From positions 2,816,150 through 2,880,149 of the forward strand of contig NZ_AP019783.1 of NCBI RefSeq assembly GCF_019670005.1: DNA of 64,000 bases, in the 5' to 3' direction. Source of the stretch: Methylomagnum ishizawai. GTDB taxonomy: Bacteria > Pseudomonadota > Gammaproteobacteria > Methylococcales > Methylococcaceae. The notes below the pieces were generated by a model that was not told the origin of the DNA, ran no database searches, and saw only the letters and a program-made list of their open reading frames with translations. Position numbers and translations under genes: made by a program. Shown here in pieces: positions 53,684-63,196 of the stretch; position 1 is the stretch's first letter, and the number at the start of each line of letters is the position of its first letter.

Positions 53684-54889
53684 TCAGCGATACAGCAACA
53701 CCGCCTCCCGCTCCGCCAACCACGCCGCCTCGTCCGGCCCGGCCCAGGCTTCGAGGTCGCCCGGCTCCGCCGCGGCGTCGTCCACCCACAGGCGCAAGTC
53801 CCCGCCGCCGTTGATGAGATCGATGGCGAGCCGGTCGTATTCGTATTCGTAGGGGAAATCCCGCCACAAGGGATAATCGGGATCGAGCTTGCGCAAGGCC
53901 TTGAACGCCAGCGCCTGCAAGCGCCAGGGCCGGAACGCGGCGTGGTCGTAGGCGCCATCCTCGACCTGGATTTGCACCCCGGCGCACAGCCGCCCCGCAT
54001 GCTTGTGGAAGGTCGGCTCGAACCAGCAGGTCCGCAAACGGCAGCCGCGCAGCCAGTCCGGGGCCAGGCCGCGCATGGTGGCGACCAGCCGCTCCGCGTC
54101 CAGATCGGGGGCACCGAAACCTTCCAGCGGGCGGGTGGTGCCGCGGCCTTCCGACAGCGTGGTGCCCTCCAACATCACCGTGCCCGCATAGCACCGCGCC
54201 ATCCACAGGTTGGGCGCGTTGGGGCTGGGATTGATCCAGGCCCGCGCGCCCAGGGGCCAGCCGTAGCCGGGTGCCCGCTCCGGCTCCCAGCCCGCCATCG
54301 CCACCACTTGGTAATCCACCTCCAGGCCCAATCGCGCCACGAACCAATGGCCCAACTCGCCCAGGGTCAAGCCATGGCGCATCGGCAACGGTCCCGCCCC
54401 GACGAAGCTCTCCCACCCCGGTTCGAGGATCGAACCCTCGACCGGACGCCCCACCGGATTGGGCCGGTCCAGCACCCAGACCGCTTTGCCATGGCGGGCG
54501 GCTTCCTCCAGCACATAGCGCAGGGTGGTGATGAAGGTGTAGATGCGGCACCCCAAATCCTGCAAATCCACCAGCAGCACATCGAAGCCGTCCATCATCG
54601 CCGCCGTGGGGCGGCGCACCGCGCCATACAGGCTATACACCGGAATGCCGTGGGCCGGATCGCGGAAATCGGGCGATTCGACCATATTGTCCTGCTTGTC
54701 GCCGCGCAAACCGTGCTGGGGCCCGAAGGCGGCGCTCAGGTGGATATCGTCCAGCGCCGCCAGGGCGTCCAGGCTGTGGACGCCCTCCGCCGTCACCGAG
54801 GCCGGGTGGGCCAGCAAAGCCACCCGCCGCCCCTTCAAGGGCGCGCGCAGGGTGGCATCTTCGAGCAGGCGGTCTATGCCGAATCGCAT
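53684..54889 (-). CDS. DUF1343/NamZ-type exo-muramidase-like protein
   Basis: A 401-residue protein. Family motifs: GRRVALLAHPASVTAEGVHS, FGPQHGLRGDKQDNM, PVYSLYG, DVLLVDLQDLGCRIYTFITT, VWVLDRPNPVGRPVEGSILE and LSEGRGTTRPLEGFGAP. DUF1343 includes NamZ exo-beta-N-acetylmuramidases of peptidoglycan recycling. No signal peptide is seen, so it would act in the cytoplasm unless the start is longer. It is convergent with the SPOR gene. Confidence 0.88.
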   Translation of the reverse strand: MRFGIDRLLEDATLRAPLKGRRVALLAHPASVTAEGVHSLDALAALDDIHLSAAFGPQHGLRGDKQDNMVESPDFRDPAHGIPVYSLYGAVRRPTAAMMDGFDVLLVDLQDLGCRIYTFITTLRYVLEEAARHGKAVWVLDRPNPVGRPVEGSILEPGWESFVGAGPLPMRHGLTLGELGHWFVARLGLEVDYQVVAMAGWEPERAPGYGWPLGARAWINPSPNAPNLWMARCYAGTVMLEGTTLSEGRGTTRPLEGFGAPDLDAERLVATMRGLAPDWLRGCRLRTCWFEPTFHKHAGRLCAGVQIQVEDGAYDHAAFRPWRLQALAFKALRKLDPDYPLWRDFPYEYEYDRLAIDLINGGGDLRLWVDDAAAEPGDLEAWAGPDEAAWLAEREAVLLYR

Positions 54890-54907
54890 CGGGTCTCTCC
54901 TCGCAAA

Positions 54908-55462
54908 CTAGGGATGGGAAGGGGACAAGGCCAGGGCGAAACCGTGGCCGTGGTGGAAATCCGGCCGGCCCGGGGGATGGGCCAAGGCCCAGTAGGACAG
55001 CCCGCCCTCCCGGTCCTCCAGCACGGCGGACAAGGCCATGCGGCAAGCCGTCCCGGCGGGCTCGGGCACCAGCCCCCGCAGTTCGACGGTCGCGCTCAAT
55101 ACGAACCGATGGGCGGCGCGGCGGACCTGGACCAGCGGCGGCCGGGCGGGTTCCGCCAGCGCCATGCCCTCGCGGTAGGCCCGGAAACGGTAGGCCGCCC
55201 AGGCCCCGGAAGGCGAGAAATTGAATTCGAGATAACCAGGGAGGCCGGGCCGGGCCAGGAACGCCTCGCAGCAAGTATGCCGCCACAAGCCATCGGTCCG
55301 GCCCAAGGCGGCGGGCGCGGGAACAAGGAGGCCGTCGATATCGCCCTCCAGCGTGTATTCCAGCGCCAAGCGCCCCGCAGGATCGAGCCCGGCCCGGACC
55401 TGGCAACGATGGACGGCGGCACAGGGCGTGGCGGGATGGGGCTGCAAAACGATAGCGGGCAT
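54908..55462 (-). CDS. DOMON-like domain protein
   Basis: A 184-residue protein, MPAIVLQPHPATPCAAVHRC onward. Segments GRLALEYTLEGDIDGLLVP, RTDGLWRHTCCEAFLARPGL, YLEFNFSPSGAWAAYRFRAY and DREGGLSYWALAHPPGRPDF followed by H fit a DOMON-like beta-sandwich protein of this length. A start at 55474 is also possible. It lies 18 bp upstream of the DUF1343 gene on the same strand, so the two form a small operon. Confidence 0.8.
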   Translation of the reverse strand: MPAIVLQPHPATPCAAVHRCQVRAGLDPAGRLALEYTLEGDIDGLLVPAPAALGRTDGLWRHTCCEAFLARPGLPGYLEFNFSPSGAWAAYRFRAYREGMALAEPARPPLVQVRRAAHRFVLSATVELRGLVPEPAGTACRMALSAVLEDREGGLSYWALAHPPGRPDFHHGHGFALALSPSHP

Positions 55463-55669
55463 GGCGATCAACATCCGGGCGAGGAACGGGGCGGCGGTGG
55501 CCGGGCAGCATAGTATAAGGTCCGCGCCTCCCGGCCCCACCCTCCCCGTGTGGACAAATCCACAGGAGTATCCTGGAAATCCTGCTATTAATTTAATCAG
55601 CGCCGGACCCCCACCTCCCCCTGCCGGACCCGCGACATCAGAAAACCACCCAAAACCGGGCCGTCCAAC

Positions 55670-56680
55670 ATGCCATATACACCCCGCTTGCTCGATCAAA
55701 TCGCCCTGCTGACCGGAATGCGGGATATCGAACTCCTGGAATTCAGCCTGCTGAAAACCCTGAGCGAAGTGACCCAGCCCACGGCGATCAGCCTGCTCCG
55801 CCTCGACAAGAGCGACCATCCGACCTCTATGCTGCACTATCGGCGCGAAGGGCGGAACGAGATCAACCTCGGCGATATCGAGCTTCCGGCCGAGATCGTG
55901 GACCTGCTCCCGGTGGTGAAACGCACGCGCAAACCCTACAGCCGACGCGACGAAGACGGCCATTTCCTGACGGTCTACCTCGGGGTCGAATCGCAGACCG
56001 CCGATAGCTACCTGTTGGTGACTACCGACCACCCGCCCGCCAACGACACCAAGCGCCTGTACGCCTGCTTCTTGCAAATCTACCAGAACTTCTGCGCCCT
56101 GCTCGACGAATCCCAGCGCGACCCACTGACCGGGCTGCCCAACCGCAAGACCTTCGAGGACAGCATCAACAAAGTCCTGGGCCTGATCCCGCACCGCCCG
56201 CTCCCCGCCGCCACCCCGGACCGGGCGACCCCGTATTGGCTGGGGATCATCGATATCGACCGCTTCAAGAGCATCAACGATACCTTCGGCCACCTCTACG
56301 GCGACGAGGTTTTGCTCCTGGTCGCGCAGCTCATGCAACGCCATTTCCGGGGCGGGGATTTGTTGTTCCGCTATGGCGGCGAGGAGTTCGTGGCGATCAT
56401 CGCCGGGGCCGACCAAGAAGGGGCGAGAAGCGCCTTCGACCGCCTCCGCGCCTCCGTGGCCGGCCACCCCTTTCCACAGATCGGCGAAGTCACCATCAGC
56501 GTCGGGGTGGTCCAGATCATGCCCGATTCGCTCACGCCCACCCTGCTCGACATGGCCGACCGGGCGCTTTATTACGCCAAGCAGAACGGCCGCAACCAAG
56601 TGTGCCTGTACGAGGAATTGGTGGAACACGGCATTATCGAGCCGCATCTGGTGGATTCGAATCCCGTGGAATATTTCTAG
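55670..56680 (+). CDS. Diguanylate cyclase (GGDEF)
   Basis: A 336-residue protein. The N-terminal 150 residues are GAF-like (LLDQIALLTGMRDIELLEFS; ISLLRLDKSDHPTSMLHYRR). The GGDEF domain, about 155-325, has RDPLTGLPNRKTFE, GIIDIDRFKSINDTFGHLYG and the active-site loop RYGGEEFVAII (GGEEF). It makes cyclic di-GMP in response to an unknown cytoplasmic signal. No RxxD inhibitory site is clear at the expected place. Confidence 0.92.
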   Translation: MPYTPRLLDQIALLTGMRDIELLEFSLLKTLSEVTQPTAISLLRLDKSDHPTSMLHYRREGRNEINLGDIELPAEIVDLLPVVKRTRKPYSRRDEDGHFLTVYLGVESQTADSYLLVTTDHPPANDTKRLYACFLQIYQNFCALLDESQRDPLTGLPNRKTFEDSINKVLGLIPHRPLPAATPDRATPYWLGIIDIDRFKSINDTFGHLYGDEVLLLVAQLMQRHFRGGDLLFRYGGEEFVAIIAGADQEGARSAFDRLRASVAGHPFPQIGEVTISVGVVQIMPDSLTPTLLDMADRALYYAKQNGRNQVCLYEELVEHGIIEPHLVDSNPVEYF

Positions 56681-56763
56681 CGGAGGGGGTAGTCCGGACC
56701 CGGCCCTTCGGGTCCGCCTTGTGCCCAGGGGCGGTGTTTCCTATAATCTGTTGTCTAACCGAT

Positions 56764-56839
56764 GCCGGTGTAGCTCAGTCGGTAGAGCAGCACATTCGTA
56801 ATGTGCGGGTCGTAGGTTCGATTCCTATCACCGGCTCCA
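56764..56839 (+). tRNA. tRNA-Thr (CGT)
   Basis: A 76-nt tRNA with encoded CCA: GCCGGTG/CACCGGC acceptor, GTAGCTCAGTCGGTAGAGC D-arm, anticodon CGT in CACATTCGTAATGTG, and GGTTCGATTCC T-arm. The region after it carries unrelated genes and mobile elements, so it may be an integration hot spot. Confidence 0.97.
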
Positions 56840-56934
56840 TAAAATCAAAGGGTTACGAAAGAAAATCCGAACTCTTCGGAAGCTCATCAAACCCATGTCA
56901 AACCTTGGAACGAAAAACCAGGGTTCGGAACAGC

Positions 56935-56964
56935 AAAAAGCCCGACTTAGCGCCGGGCTTTTTT
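56935..56964 (+). terminator. Rho-independent terminator after tRNA-Thr
   Basis: AAAAAGCCCG/CGGGCTTTTT encloses a 9-base loop. The symmetric A and T runs allow termination on both strands. Confidence 0.85.
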
Positions 56965-57132
56965 GTGCCTGTATGGCAACGTTCATTTGCGCATACGCCG
57001 AAGAATCTCCCATCCGCGCCGTTCGATTATTGCAGCAAGCCCGCGTTATTTTCCCGCTCCTGGTGTCAATAGAAATCCGCATGAACCTATAATTCGCGTG
57101 TTTTCAGCTATGCCCGAACCATATTGGAAGCT

Positions 57133-57528
57133 ATGCCGCAATTCCCCAAAGACTGGCCGAACAACTGCCCGCCGCTAACCGCCGAATCAGCTATGGGCAC
57201 GCATTTTCGGGTAGCCAAGGCCAACCCGCCCGGCCCGGACGAGTTCAAGACCCACGCCGAGCGGGGCGCTTTGCCCAACGCGGACCCTTGCCTACGCTCC
57301 GGGTTGTCGGTATTGCGGTCGCTGGATGATGCGGTTCATCAGACGCGGCTTTTCCCAAAACTCGGCAAATTGATCTTGCAATGCGAACTCAATGCCGACC
57401 ACGGAAGGACTCAGCTCACCCCGGCCAAGGAGCGTCCAACGCATACAACGTGGTGGCCGTGTGAAGGCGTGGACCGCGCCGCATTGTTCGCCTTTTTCAC
57501 GGAGGCGCTAAATGGACTGGACCGTTAG
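57133..57528 (+). CDS. Hypothetical protein, first of an overlapping pair
   Basis: A 131-residue protein from MPQFPKDWPNNCPPLTAESA. It has RVAKANPPGPDEFKTHAERG, PCLRSGLSVLRSLDDAVHQT and LTPAKERPTHTTWWPCEG. No family recognised. A promoter-like TGTCAA-18-TATAAT lies at about 57066-57095. It overlaps the next gene by 17 bp, so the two are translationally coupled. AGCTATGCC repeats lie around its start. Confidence 0.65.
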   Translation: MPQFPKDWPNNCPPLTAESAMGTHFRVAKANPPGPDEFKTHAERGALPNADPCLRSGLSVLRSLDDAVHQTRLFPKLGKLILQCELNADHGRTQLTPAKERPTHTTWWPCEGVDRAALFAFFTEALNGLDR

Positions 57529-58675
57529 CGGCGCATCGGTCGGAATAGATGGATTCCGGGACATCGAGCCGGACGAGGTTCTTTATGACTTCGACGGTCC
57601 CCGTATCTTCACCGCCAACACCACGCAGGGCGAACTGCTGTTTTATCTCGCCGACGAGCAAGATGGGATTTGCCGTCATGTCGCCGCGCCCACCAATCCA
57701 CGAATCCTAGAAAAGCTGAAAAGCGGCGTGCTGTCCGTCCGGCAAGCCCTGGACCAGCCTTGGGTTTGGGTAGTGGACGCCGGATACGATGGCGTTCCGG
57801 TCGCGGCGTGGAAAGGCACGCTGGCCGATGTTCCTGGCGATGCCCTGCCGCAACCGGGCGTGATGTTATGGCCCGAATTGGAACCCATTTTCGCGCTCCG
57901 GGCCATTGGCGATGATTTGGTGGAGGGGCAAGTCCCGGCCAGCGTCATCCGCCAAGTCGTGGATGGCGCGATAACGGCGCTCAAGAAGATTTCCAGCCAG
58001 ATTTTCGATACGGCCCGCACACAGGGGCGCAAGACGAATATTTTCCGGCAGTTTTACGACCTACCGGCGCAAGGGTTCGCCTACAACAGTTTCGAGGTGG
58101 CTTTCCGCCTGCCTATTCAAAAGCAGCGGGATATTAGCGAAGGAGTCGAAGCGGATGAATGGAATAAGGGTTTCGGGGAAATAGGTAACTCCCTGGAACA
58201 AGCCTTGGAGTGGGCAACCGCTCCCGATGCTGAAGATAAGCCGCACGGCTTGGACATCGCTTCCCTGGAAGCCTTGGAAAAGCTGGTGCCGCCTCAACGA
58301 GGCGTGGTGAAGGCTGTCGAGCTTAGGGGAAGGATATTCCGGGGTGGTCGGCGGCACTACCGCTTGACGCGGGAGGCGTCGAAGAAGGTCCGGGGTGCTT
58401 TGAGCCAAGCCCGGATTACCCGCGAGCGGCTTTGTCAGGTCAGCGGCTTGGTGCGGGAATTCGACAAGGATAATTTCTCGTTCACCTTGCGGGAAACCGA
58501 CGATGGAAAAGAGCATTTTTGCACCTTCCTGCCGGAACTCTATGACGAGGTTAACGAGGTGTTCGGCGGTGATTTGAGGATTGCCGTGATGGGGCGGGAG
58601 AATTTGGAGAATGGGGAAATCGAGGTGGCTTTGATTTCTCGCGAAGCTGAAAAGCCATACATAAAAAGCAACTGA
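57512..58675 (+). CDS. Hypothetical protein (possibly DUF6575-like)
   Basis: A 387-residue protein, MDWTVSGASVGIDGFRDIEP onward. It has a beta-rich N-terminus (YDFDGPRIFTANTTQGELLF), a helical centre (VIRQVVDGAITALKKISSQI) and a C-terminal beta domain (VSGLVREFDKDNFSFTLRET, EVALISREAEKPY). From memory the opening resembles DUF6575; I could not verify this. It is coupled to the gene before it. In a tRNA-adjacent zone full of mobile elements, a two-gene defence role is conceivable but unproven. Confidence 0.65.
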   Translation: MDWTVSGASVGIDGFRDIEPDEVLYDFDGPRIFTANTTQGELLFYLADEQDGICRHVAAPTNPRILEKLKSGVLSVRQALDQPWVWVVDAGYDGVPVAAWKGTLADVPGDALPQPGVMLWPELEPIFALRAIGDDLVEGQVPASVIRQVVDGAITALKKISSQIFDTARTQGRKTNIFRQFYDLPAQGFAYNSFEVAFRLPIQKQRDISEGVEADEWNKGFGEIGNSLEQALEWATAPDAEDKPHGLDIASLEALEKLVPPQRGVVKAVELRGRIFRGGRRHYRLTREASKKVRGALSQARITRERLCQVSGLVREFDKDNFSFTLRETDDGKEHFCTFLPELYDEVNEVFGGDLRIAVMGRENLENGEIEVALISREAEKPYIKSN

Positions 58676-58870
58676 TCTTTTTGATATAGCCCAAACATAC
58701 ACTCAAATCAATCAATACTGGGGTCTCCTTAAACATTCCTCGACCGTATCCTTCAATGCAGAAGGAGTTTCTGCTATATATTGATACAAAGCACCATAAC
58801 ATATAGAAAGACTACGCCTTCCTTGCTCAAGCTTGCTTCTTTTCCCCCAGGCAATTAATTTCTTACGGAC

Positions 58871-60022
58871 TAGACATTATTAAAAACCCAATTGTTACGT
58901 AGATTCACAAACTCATGCTGAAATCCGGCATGGCAAACGTCTCAACCATCATCAGATGGCCTATCTGTGAATCAGGATGTGAACCCATAGATTCTGGTTA
59001 TCTATGGCCGAAGAATGACCGGACTAAAGGCCGATATGACTATTATTCCGTTTCCTGGCGCTCAGTAGGAAACGCGGCGCTGATAACTCCTGAAGTTATG
59101 TAGCGCACAGGCCAGTTCCATCACATCGTCGTCGTATCCTGACAAGGTATTACGGAACACGTCCTTCACAATCCGGCAACGTTTCACCCCGGCGATCACA
59201 TGCTCAACAACGACTCTGATACTGGAAATCAGGCGGTTGTTTTCCTTTTCTTCATCCGTGAGTTCCCCGCCGCGCGGTTTCTTCTTGGGTTGATGGATAT
59301 TCACCCCTTCCATTTCGTGGCCTTGAAACCCGGTGTCCCGGTAAAGATCGCTGCCTTCCGGCAAGAGGATACCCTCCTCGTCGCAGATTTTCTTATCATG
59401 CTTCTTCCCTTCGTGGGTTCCGCTCAACCCCTTGATTTGCATATCTTCCAGACCGGCAACCAGGTTGTTCTTCAGGGTGTGGGCTTTTTTTTACCGCTAT
59501 AAAATCCCCTTTCCGCATCCGCGTTGGAGGGCCGGACAATACGCCTTTCGGTGCCGTCTATGCCGTAGTCTTGAGGATGTTCCTGGTTGAGTCTTTCCAA
59601 CATTTCATCGGTTAACCTTGGCGGGACAAAACCGCCTTCCTGCAAGGCAAGTTTGAGTATATGGCTGAACTGATGGATCAGAATATTGGCGGCCCCCTGG
59701 CTAATACCAAAGGAATAGGCAATGACTTCCTGGAGCGGGTAGGTTTTCAGGTAGAAAAGGATTAAAAGCAGGCGATCCTCCATGGTTTTCAGCGCATGGG
59801 GTCGTCCTCCCTTGCCGGGATTCCTCTCGCTTTGCTTGGTGAACTCGTTCCAATGCCTTCCGAATAAGACGCATAGCTCAGAAAACTCTTGGACCGTCAA
59901 ACTCGTCAAGCTGAGAAACGTCCTTTCATCTTGTTTTGCAGTTTCGTATGAAAACATATCACGTAATTAAAAATATTTATTTTTATGATACCAACTAAGT
60001 TAGTGGTTTTTAATAATGTCTA
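58871..60022 (-). mobile_element. IS5-family insertion sequence (IS427-like)
   Basis: An 18-bp perfect terminal inverted repeat, TAGACATTATTAAAAACC (58871-58888) and its complement (60005-60022), bounds a 1152-bp element. The outermost TA is on both sides and is the likely target duplication, because removing the element with one TA restores the interrupted gene. It encodes a frameshifted transposase. Confidence 0.85.
59062..59957 (-). CDS. IS5-family transposase made by -1 frameshifting
   Basis: The first frame (59957-59472) starts MFSYETAKQDERTFLSLTSL and holds a helix-turn-helix (EVIAYSFGISQGAANILIHQ) and the first catalytic Asp in DYGIDGTERR. At an A8 run near 59491-59498 a -1 shift turns GGT AAA AAA AAG into a frame that continues as KAHTLKNNLV to the stop at 59062. 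That frame carries YRDTGFQGH and SSIRVVVEHVIAGVKRCR (second Asp and Glu). This is the programmed frameshift typical of the IS427 group. Confidence 0.85.
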
Positions 60023-60360
60023 ATGATTGAAAAGGCTCGGCCTTCCAATTTAATTTCCTCATCCTGATGGATGGGGGATTCTGCCATAATTCACGAAAGC
60101 GTAGTTGCTCTGTTCCAATAGCAAGAATGGCTTGTTTATCCTTGATTGACGCGCTGGCAATCCGGTTAATCCAGAGCGCCCGATTTCCATTGTCATTTTC
60201 CCAAAACCGCCGAACCCAATCAGGGTCAAGCCGTTTCCAGCCCCGCAACGATTCCAGCCAAGCTTGATTAACGCTGCTACCAGCTTCCAAGCCGCACAAG
60301 GCCCGCACCAAGCGGCGCTGAAGCACCACCACCCGCAAAAGCCGACGGCGTTGACTGGAA

Positions 60361-61859
60361 TCAGGAATCTTGTGCAGCATCGAGTTTCAGGAGGATTTCC
60401 GATAGTTTCGCTCTCAGCCATCCACTGCCGATTTCGTTGACCAGCCTTTCCAGTTCTTCCCGGTTTTCAGGGGTCCATTCCTTCCTCAGCTTTTCGCGCA
60501 GGAATTCGGCGGCGCGGGAGCCGATGACATCCGGCGAGCCGAACACATGGAGCAGGATGCGGCCAGGGTCGGCCCCGAAGGTGGGAAACGCAGGCGAATT
60601 GGCCTCGACGTTCCCATCGCGGCGGACGAGGCGCAGAATTTCGGACGAGAAAACATCCGTCAACGCAATACTCGTATGCGTCGCCACCACCACCTGGGCG
60701 GCGGTTTCTTTGAGGATGGCGTCGTCCACCATGTCGATGATTTCCCGCTTCCATACGTCGTTGAAGTGGGTTTCCGGTTCATCGAGCAAGAGCAACGCGC
60801 CGTGTTGCCCGCGCAGGAGGTACAGCAGCGCTACGCGGCCCAACAGCATTTGCTCGCCGTCGCTGAGTTGGTCGAAGGTAACGAGGGCGTCGTCGGGTTC
60901 GCCATCGGTTTGGCCCAGGCGCTTGATGGTGAAGGTGATGTCTTCCAACAGCCCGGAATCCTGCCAATCCCGCAAAGTCTGGAAAACCTCCTCCAGCGTG
61001 GTATCAAGGTTCGGGTTTTCGCTGAACACCCGCATGACGGCTTCCGCGCCGGTGGTGTTTCCCCCGCCCCCCGGTCGGCTATGGCCTTGAGCGAATCGCT
61101 CGCGATACCGTAGGGCATGGCTTCCTTGAGTCGGGCTTCCAGGTCCAGCCCTTCGACCGGCCCCAGGGAAATCACGGCGCGATGACGGTTCAAGGGTTGC
61201 TGGGTGACCTCATCGGCTAGGGCAAGGAGGCAAAGCAGCTTTTCGTGAAGCTGGTTCTGGTTATGATTATTCTTCTCCCTGGGAAACCTTTCTTCGCTGT
61301 AGTGATAGGAAAAGCTCAGGTGGGTGGGCCAAAACCAATCCAGCGAGTTGAACACCCGGCGGGCGTCTTCGCCGGGTTCGCCTTTGGTTCTCTGTTCGAG
61401 AAAATGCTCACGCAGGGCTTCGCGGTCGGCTTGGGTGTTTTTGCCGCGCAATTCCTGGGCGGTCTGCCAAAGCGCCAGGGCGATGGCGGCGAGACGCAAA
61501 TCAGCAGCGCGAACCCGGAAACAAGGTTCGGGATTTTTGTTCTTGCTGACGGGTAGTTCCCCATCAGTTTCCGGTTGACCGCGTTGTAATCCCATCGCTG
61601 TTAGAGCGACATCGACAAGGAAGACCTTGCCAGAAAATTTCGCAGCCTTTTCCAAGTTCACGTTCCAACCGGGTGGGCGTTCAATTTCAAGTGAAATCAG
61701 CGCCTCTTGTTCAGGGTCAGGGCGGTAGACCGGCCATTCGAGACTTTCCCACAGAGTTTCAGCGCCGGAGGTGTAGGCGACGACTGGCTTCGGCAGGAAA
61801 GGGAATGAGGCTTTCACAGCGTCGCCGCCCTGAGAGGCTGTCTGGCAAAAATAAATCAT
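60361..61859 (-). pseudogene. AAA ATPase of a defence-type pair, truncated and frameshifted
   Basis: Two frames together make one ABC/OLD-type ATPase. The upstream frame (from 61859) has LPKPVVAYTSGAETLWESLE and PTHLSFSYHYSEERFPREKN. A frame change occurs at a G-rich stretch near 61062-61073, and the second frame continues with LVTFDQLSDGEQMLLGRVAL, ALLLLDEPETHF (Walker B) and VVVATHTSIALTD. No Walker A lies in either part: the 5' end is missing where the IS4-like zone starts. It was followed by the partner gene at 60380. The gene is broken in this sequence. Confidence 0.8.
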
Positions 61860-61885
61860 GTAAAGTCAACCCCCCCCTTGACTCC

Positions 61886-63196
61886 TTACAGGTGTAGGTT
61901 TATTCATACCGCCCCCGTGAGGATCGCCACGGTTGCCCCTGGGGTTGGGATTGGCACCGATGGCCAGGGTTCTGGGCGGGCCTTCCCCACCGGCAAGGCG
62001 CGGCGCTCGAAGAGGGCGGCCAGGATCAGGGAACGGCCATGGCGGAAAATCCCCACCAGCCGCCAGCGGTGGGCCTGTTGGCGGGGAGAGCCCGGAATGG
62101 CCGGGAAGGTGGCGGCGGCCATTCCGGCCTCGGCCTCCCCGCCCACCGAGAGCAGCCACCAGGTGGCGATGGCGATCGCCAACCAGAGGCGCTCCGCCCG
62201 CTCGGGATCGTCCATGCGGGTGTTCTGCCATTGCCAGCCGCCGCCCTTGATTTTCTTGAAGCTTTGCTCGATCCAACCGCGCAATCCGTACCAGCAGGCG
62301 TTGGCGGCTTCCGGCGGCAGGTCCGTCAGGACGAGCCAGGGGTCCTTGTGGCCTTCCCCCCAATAGGCCAACAGGGTGCAGTCCAGGCGGGTCCGCTTGC
62401 CGCCGAACGCCGTCCCCCGGCCTTGCCAGCGGTCGCCCACCTTCGGCACCAGGCGGGTGAACGGCCGCCAGTGCCGCCATCCCCGGGGGCGGAAGGTGCC
62501 ACCCGAGTTCACCCGCAGCATCGGGTGCCAGCCCAGCGCCTGGATCCCCTCGAACAGCCACTTGGCGTACAGTCCCCGGTCCGCGAGCGCCAGGACGGTC
62601 CAGCCGGCCGGCGCGATGCCCTTGAATTGCTCCAGCAGGGCCAGCCACTCGGGCTTCCACGGATGCTTCCGTTCCGCCCTCAGCACCTTCCAGGCCACCG
62701 GCACCGCGCAGCCCCGGTAAAGTACGCTGACCGCCAGGACCACGAACCGCTGCCCCAGGCTCGTCGCGTCCAAGGCGACCGCCAACTGGTTTCCATCCCA
62801 GCCCTCCAAAACCCAGCCCAGCCAGGGGGCCCGGCACGCCTCCACGTCGAGTTCGCGGCGCTCCTTCCCGGCCTTGGCCTCCTTCCCACGGTAGACGTCG
62901 CGCAGGCGCTCCCGCACCGCGTCGCCCTTCTGCCCCAGCCGACACGACCACCAGTCGGTCAGCGCCGAAAGGCTGCAAGCGCCGACCACGACCATGCCCA
63001 GGCTCCACAGGGCCAAGCCCATCACCATCGGCTTCGAAAGGCCGGGAAAGTGGATGGCGATCTCCCGGTTCCATTGGTACAGTTCTGGAGGGCGAGGCAT
63101 GGCGGTTCCTCCGGTACAAGGTGTTTGTCGTTACTCACCAATGTACCTTAACCCTTTGTCTCGCCTCCGGTTTTTTCAAAAACCTACACTTGTAAG
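61886..63196 (-). mobile_element. IS4-like insertion sequence with 12-bp target duplication
   Basis: Inverted ends TTACAGGTGTAGGTTT (left) and its near complement AAACCTACACTTGTAA (right) match at 15 of 16 positions. CCCCTTGACTCC flanks both sides (61874-61885 and 63197-63208) as a direct repeat, consistent with a target-site duplication. It contains one transposase gene. Confidence 0.85.
61904..63100 (-). CDS. IS4-type DDE transposase
   Basis: A 398-residue protein: MPRPPELYQWNREIAIHFPG, then AVALDATSLGQRFVVLAVSV (first Asp), WTVLALADRGLYAKWLFEGI (second Asp) and ACWYGLRGWIEQSFKKIKGG (Glu in the Y-REK-like helix). It is complete and appears intact, so the element may be active. It matches the length of IS4-superfamily transposases. 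Confidence 0.85.
   Translation of the reverse strand: MPRPPELYQWNREIAIHFPGLSKPMVMGLALWSLGMVVVGACSLSALTDWWSCRLGQKGDAVRERLRDVYRGKEAKAGKERRELDVEACRAPWLGWVLEGWDGNQLAVALDATSLGQRFVVLAVSVLYRGCAVPVAWKVLRAERKHPWKPEWLALLEQFKGIAPAGWTVLALADRGLYAKWLFEGIQALGWHPMLRVNSGGTFRPRGWRHWRPFTRLVPKVGDRWQGRGTAFGGKRTRLDCTLLAYWGEGHKDPWLVLTDLPPEAANACWYGLRGWIEQSFKKIKGGGWQWQNTRMDDPERAERLWLAIAIATWWLLSVGGEAEAGMAAATFPAIPGSPRQQAHRWRLVGIFRHGRSLILAALFERRALPVGKARPEPWPSVPIPTPGATVAILTGAV

Larger units (their letters stand above)
58712..60380 (-). pseudogene. Partner gene of the AAA ATPase, split by an IS5-type element
   Basis: The 5' part (60380-60021) encodes MLHKIPDSSQRRRLLRVVVL onward. It is interrupted by the element at 58871-60022. 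Joining CAA TCA TTA at 60021 to GTC CGT AAG at 58870, with one TA copy, keeps the frame open to a TGA at 58712-58714, giving a 172-residue protein (..FQSLVRKKLIAWGKRSKLEQ..). It overlaps the ATPase gene start-to-stop by 20 bp, so the two were one operon. I recognise no domain in it. Confidence 0.75.

Noticed and set aside
54908-56647. Minus-strand 579-codon frame covering the GGDEF gene
   Set aside because: Only its last 184 codons look coding (DOMON-like); the rest is the shadow of the GGDEF gene, which has full motifs.
57109-57137. AGCTATGCC repeats as a copy of the phage regulator site
   Set aside because: The spacing (23) differs from the 20-21 of the phage pairs and the gene context is unrelated; coincidence is likely.
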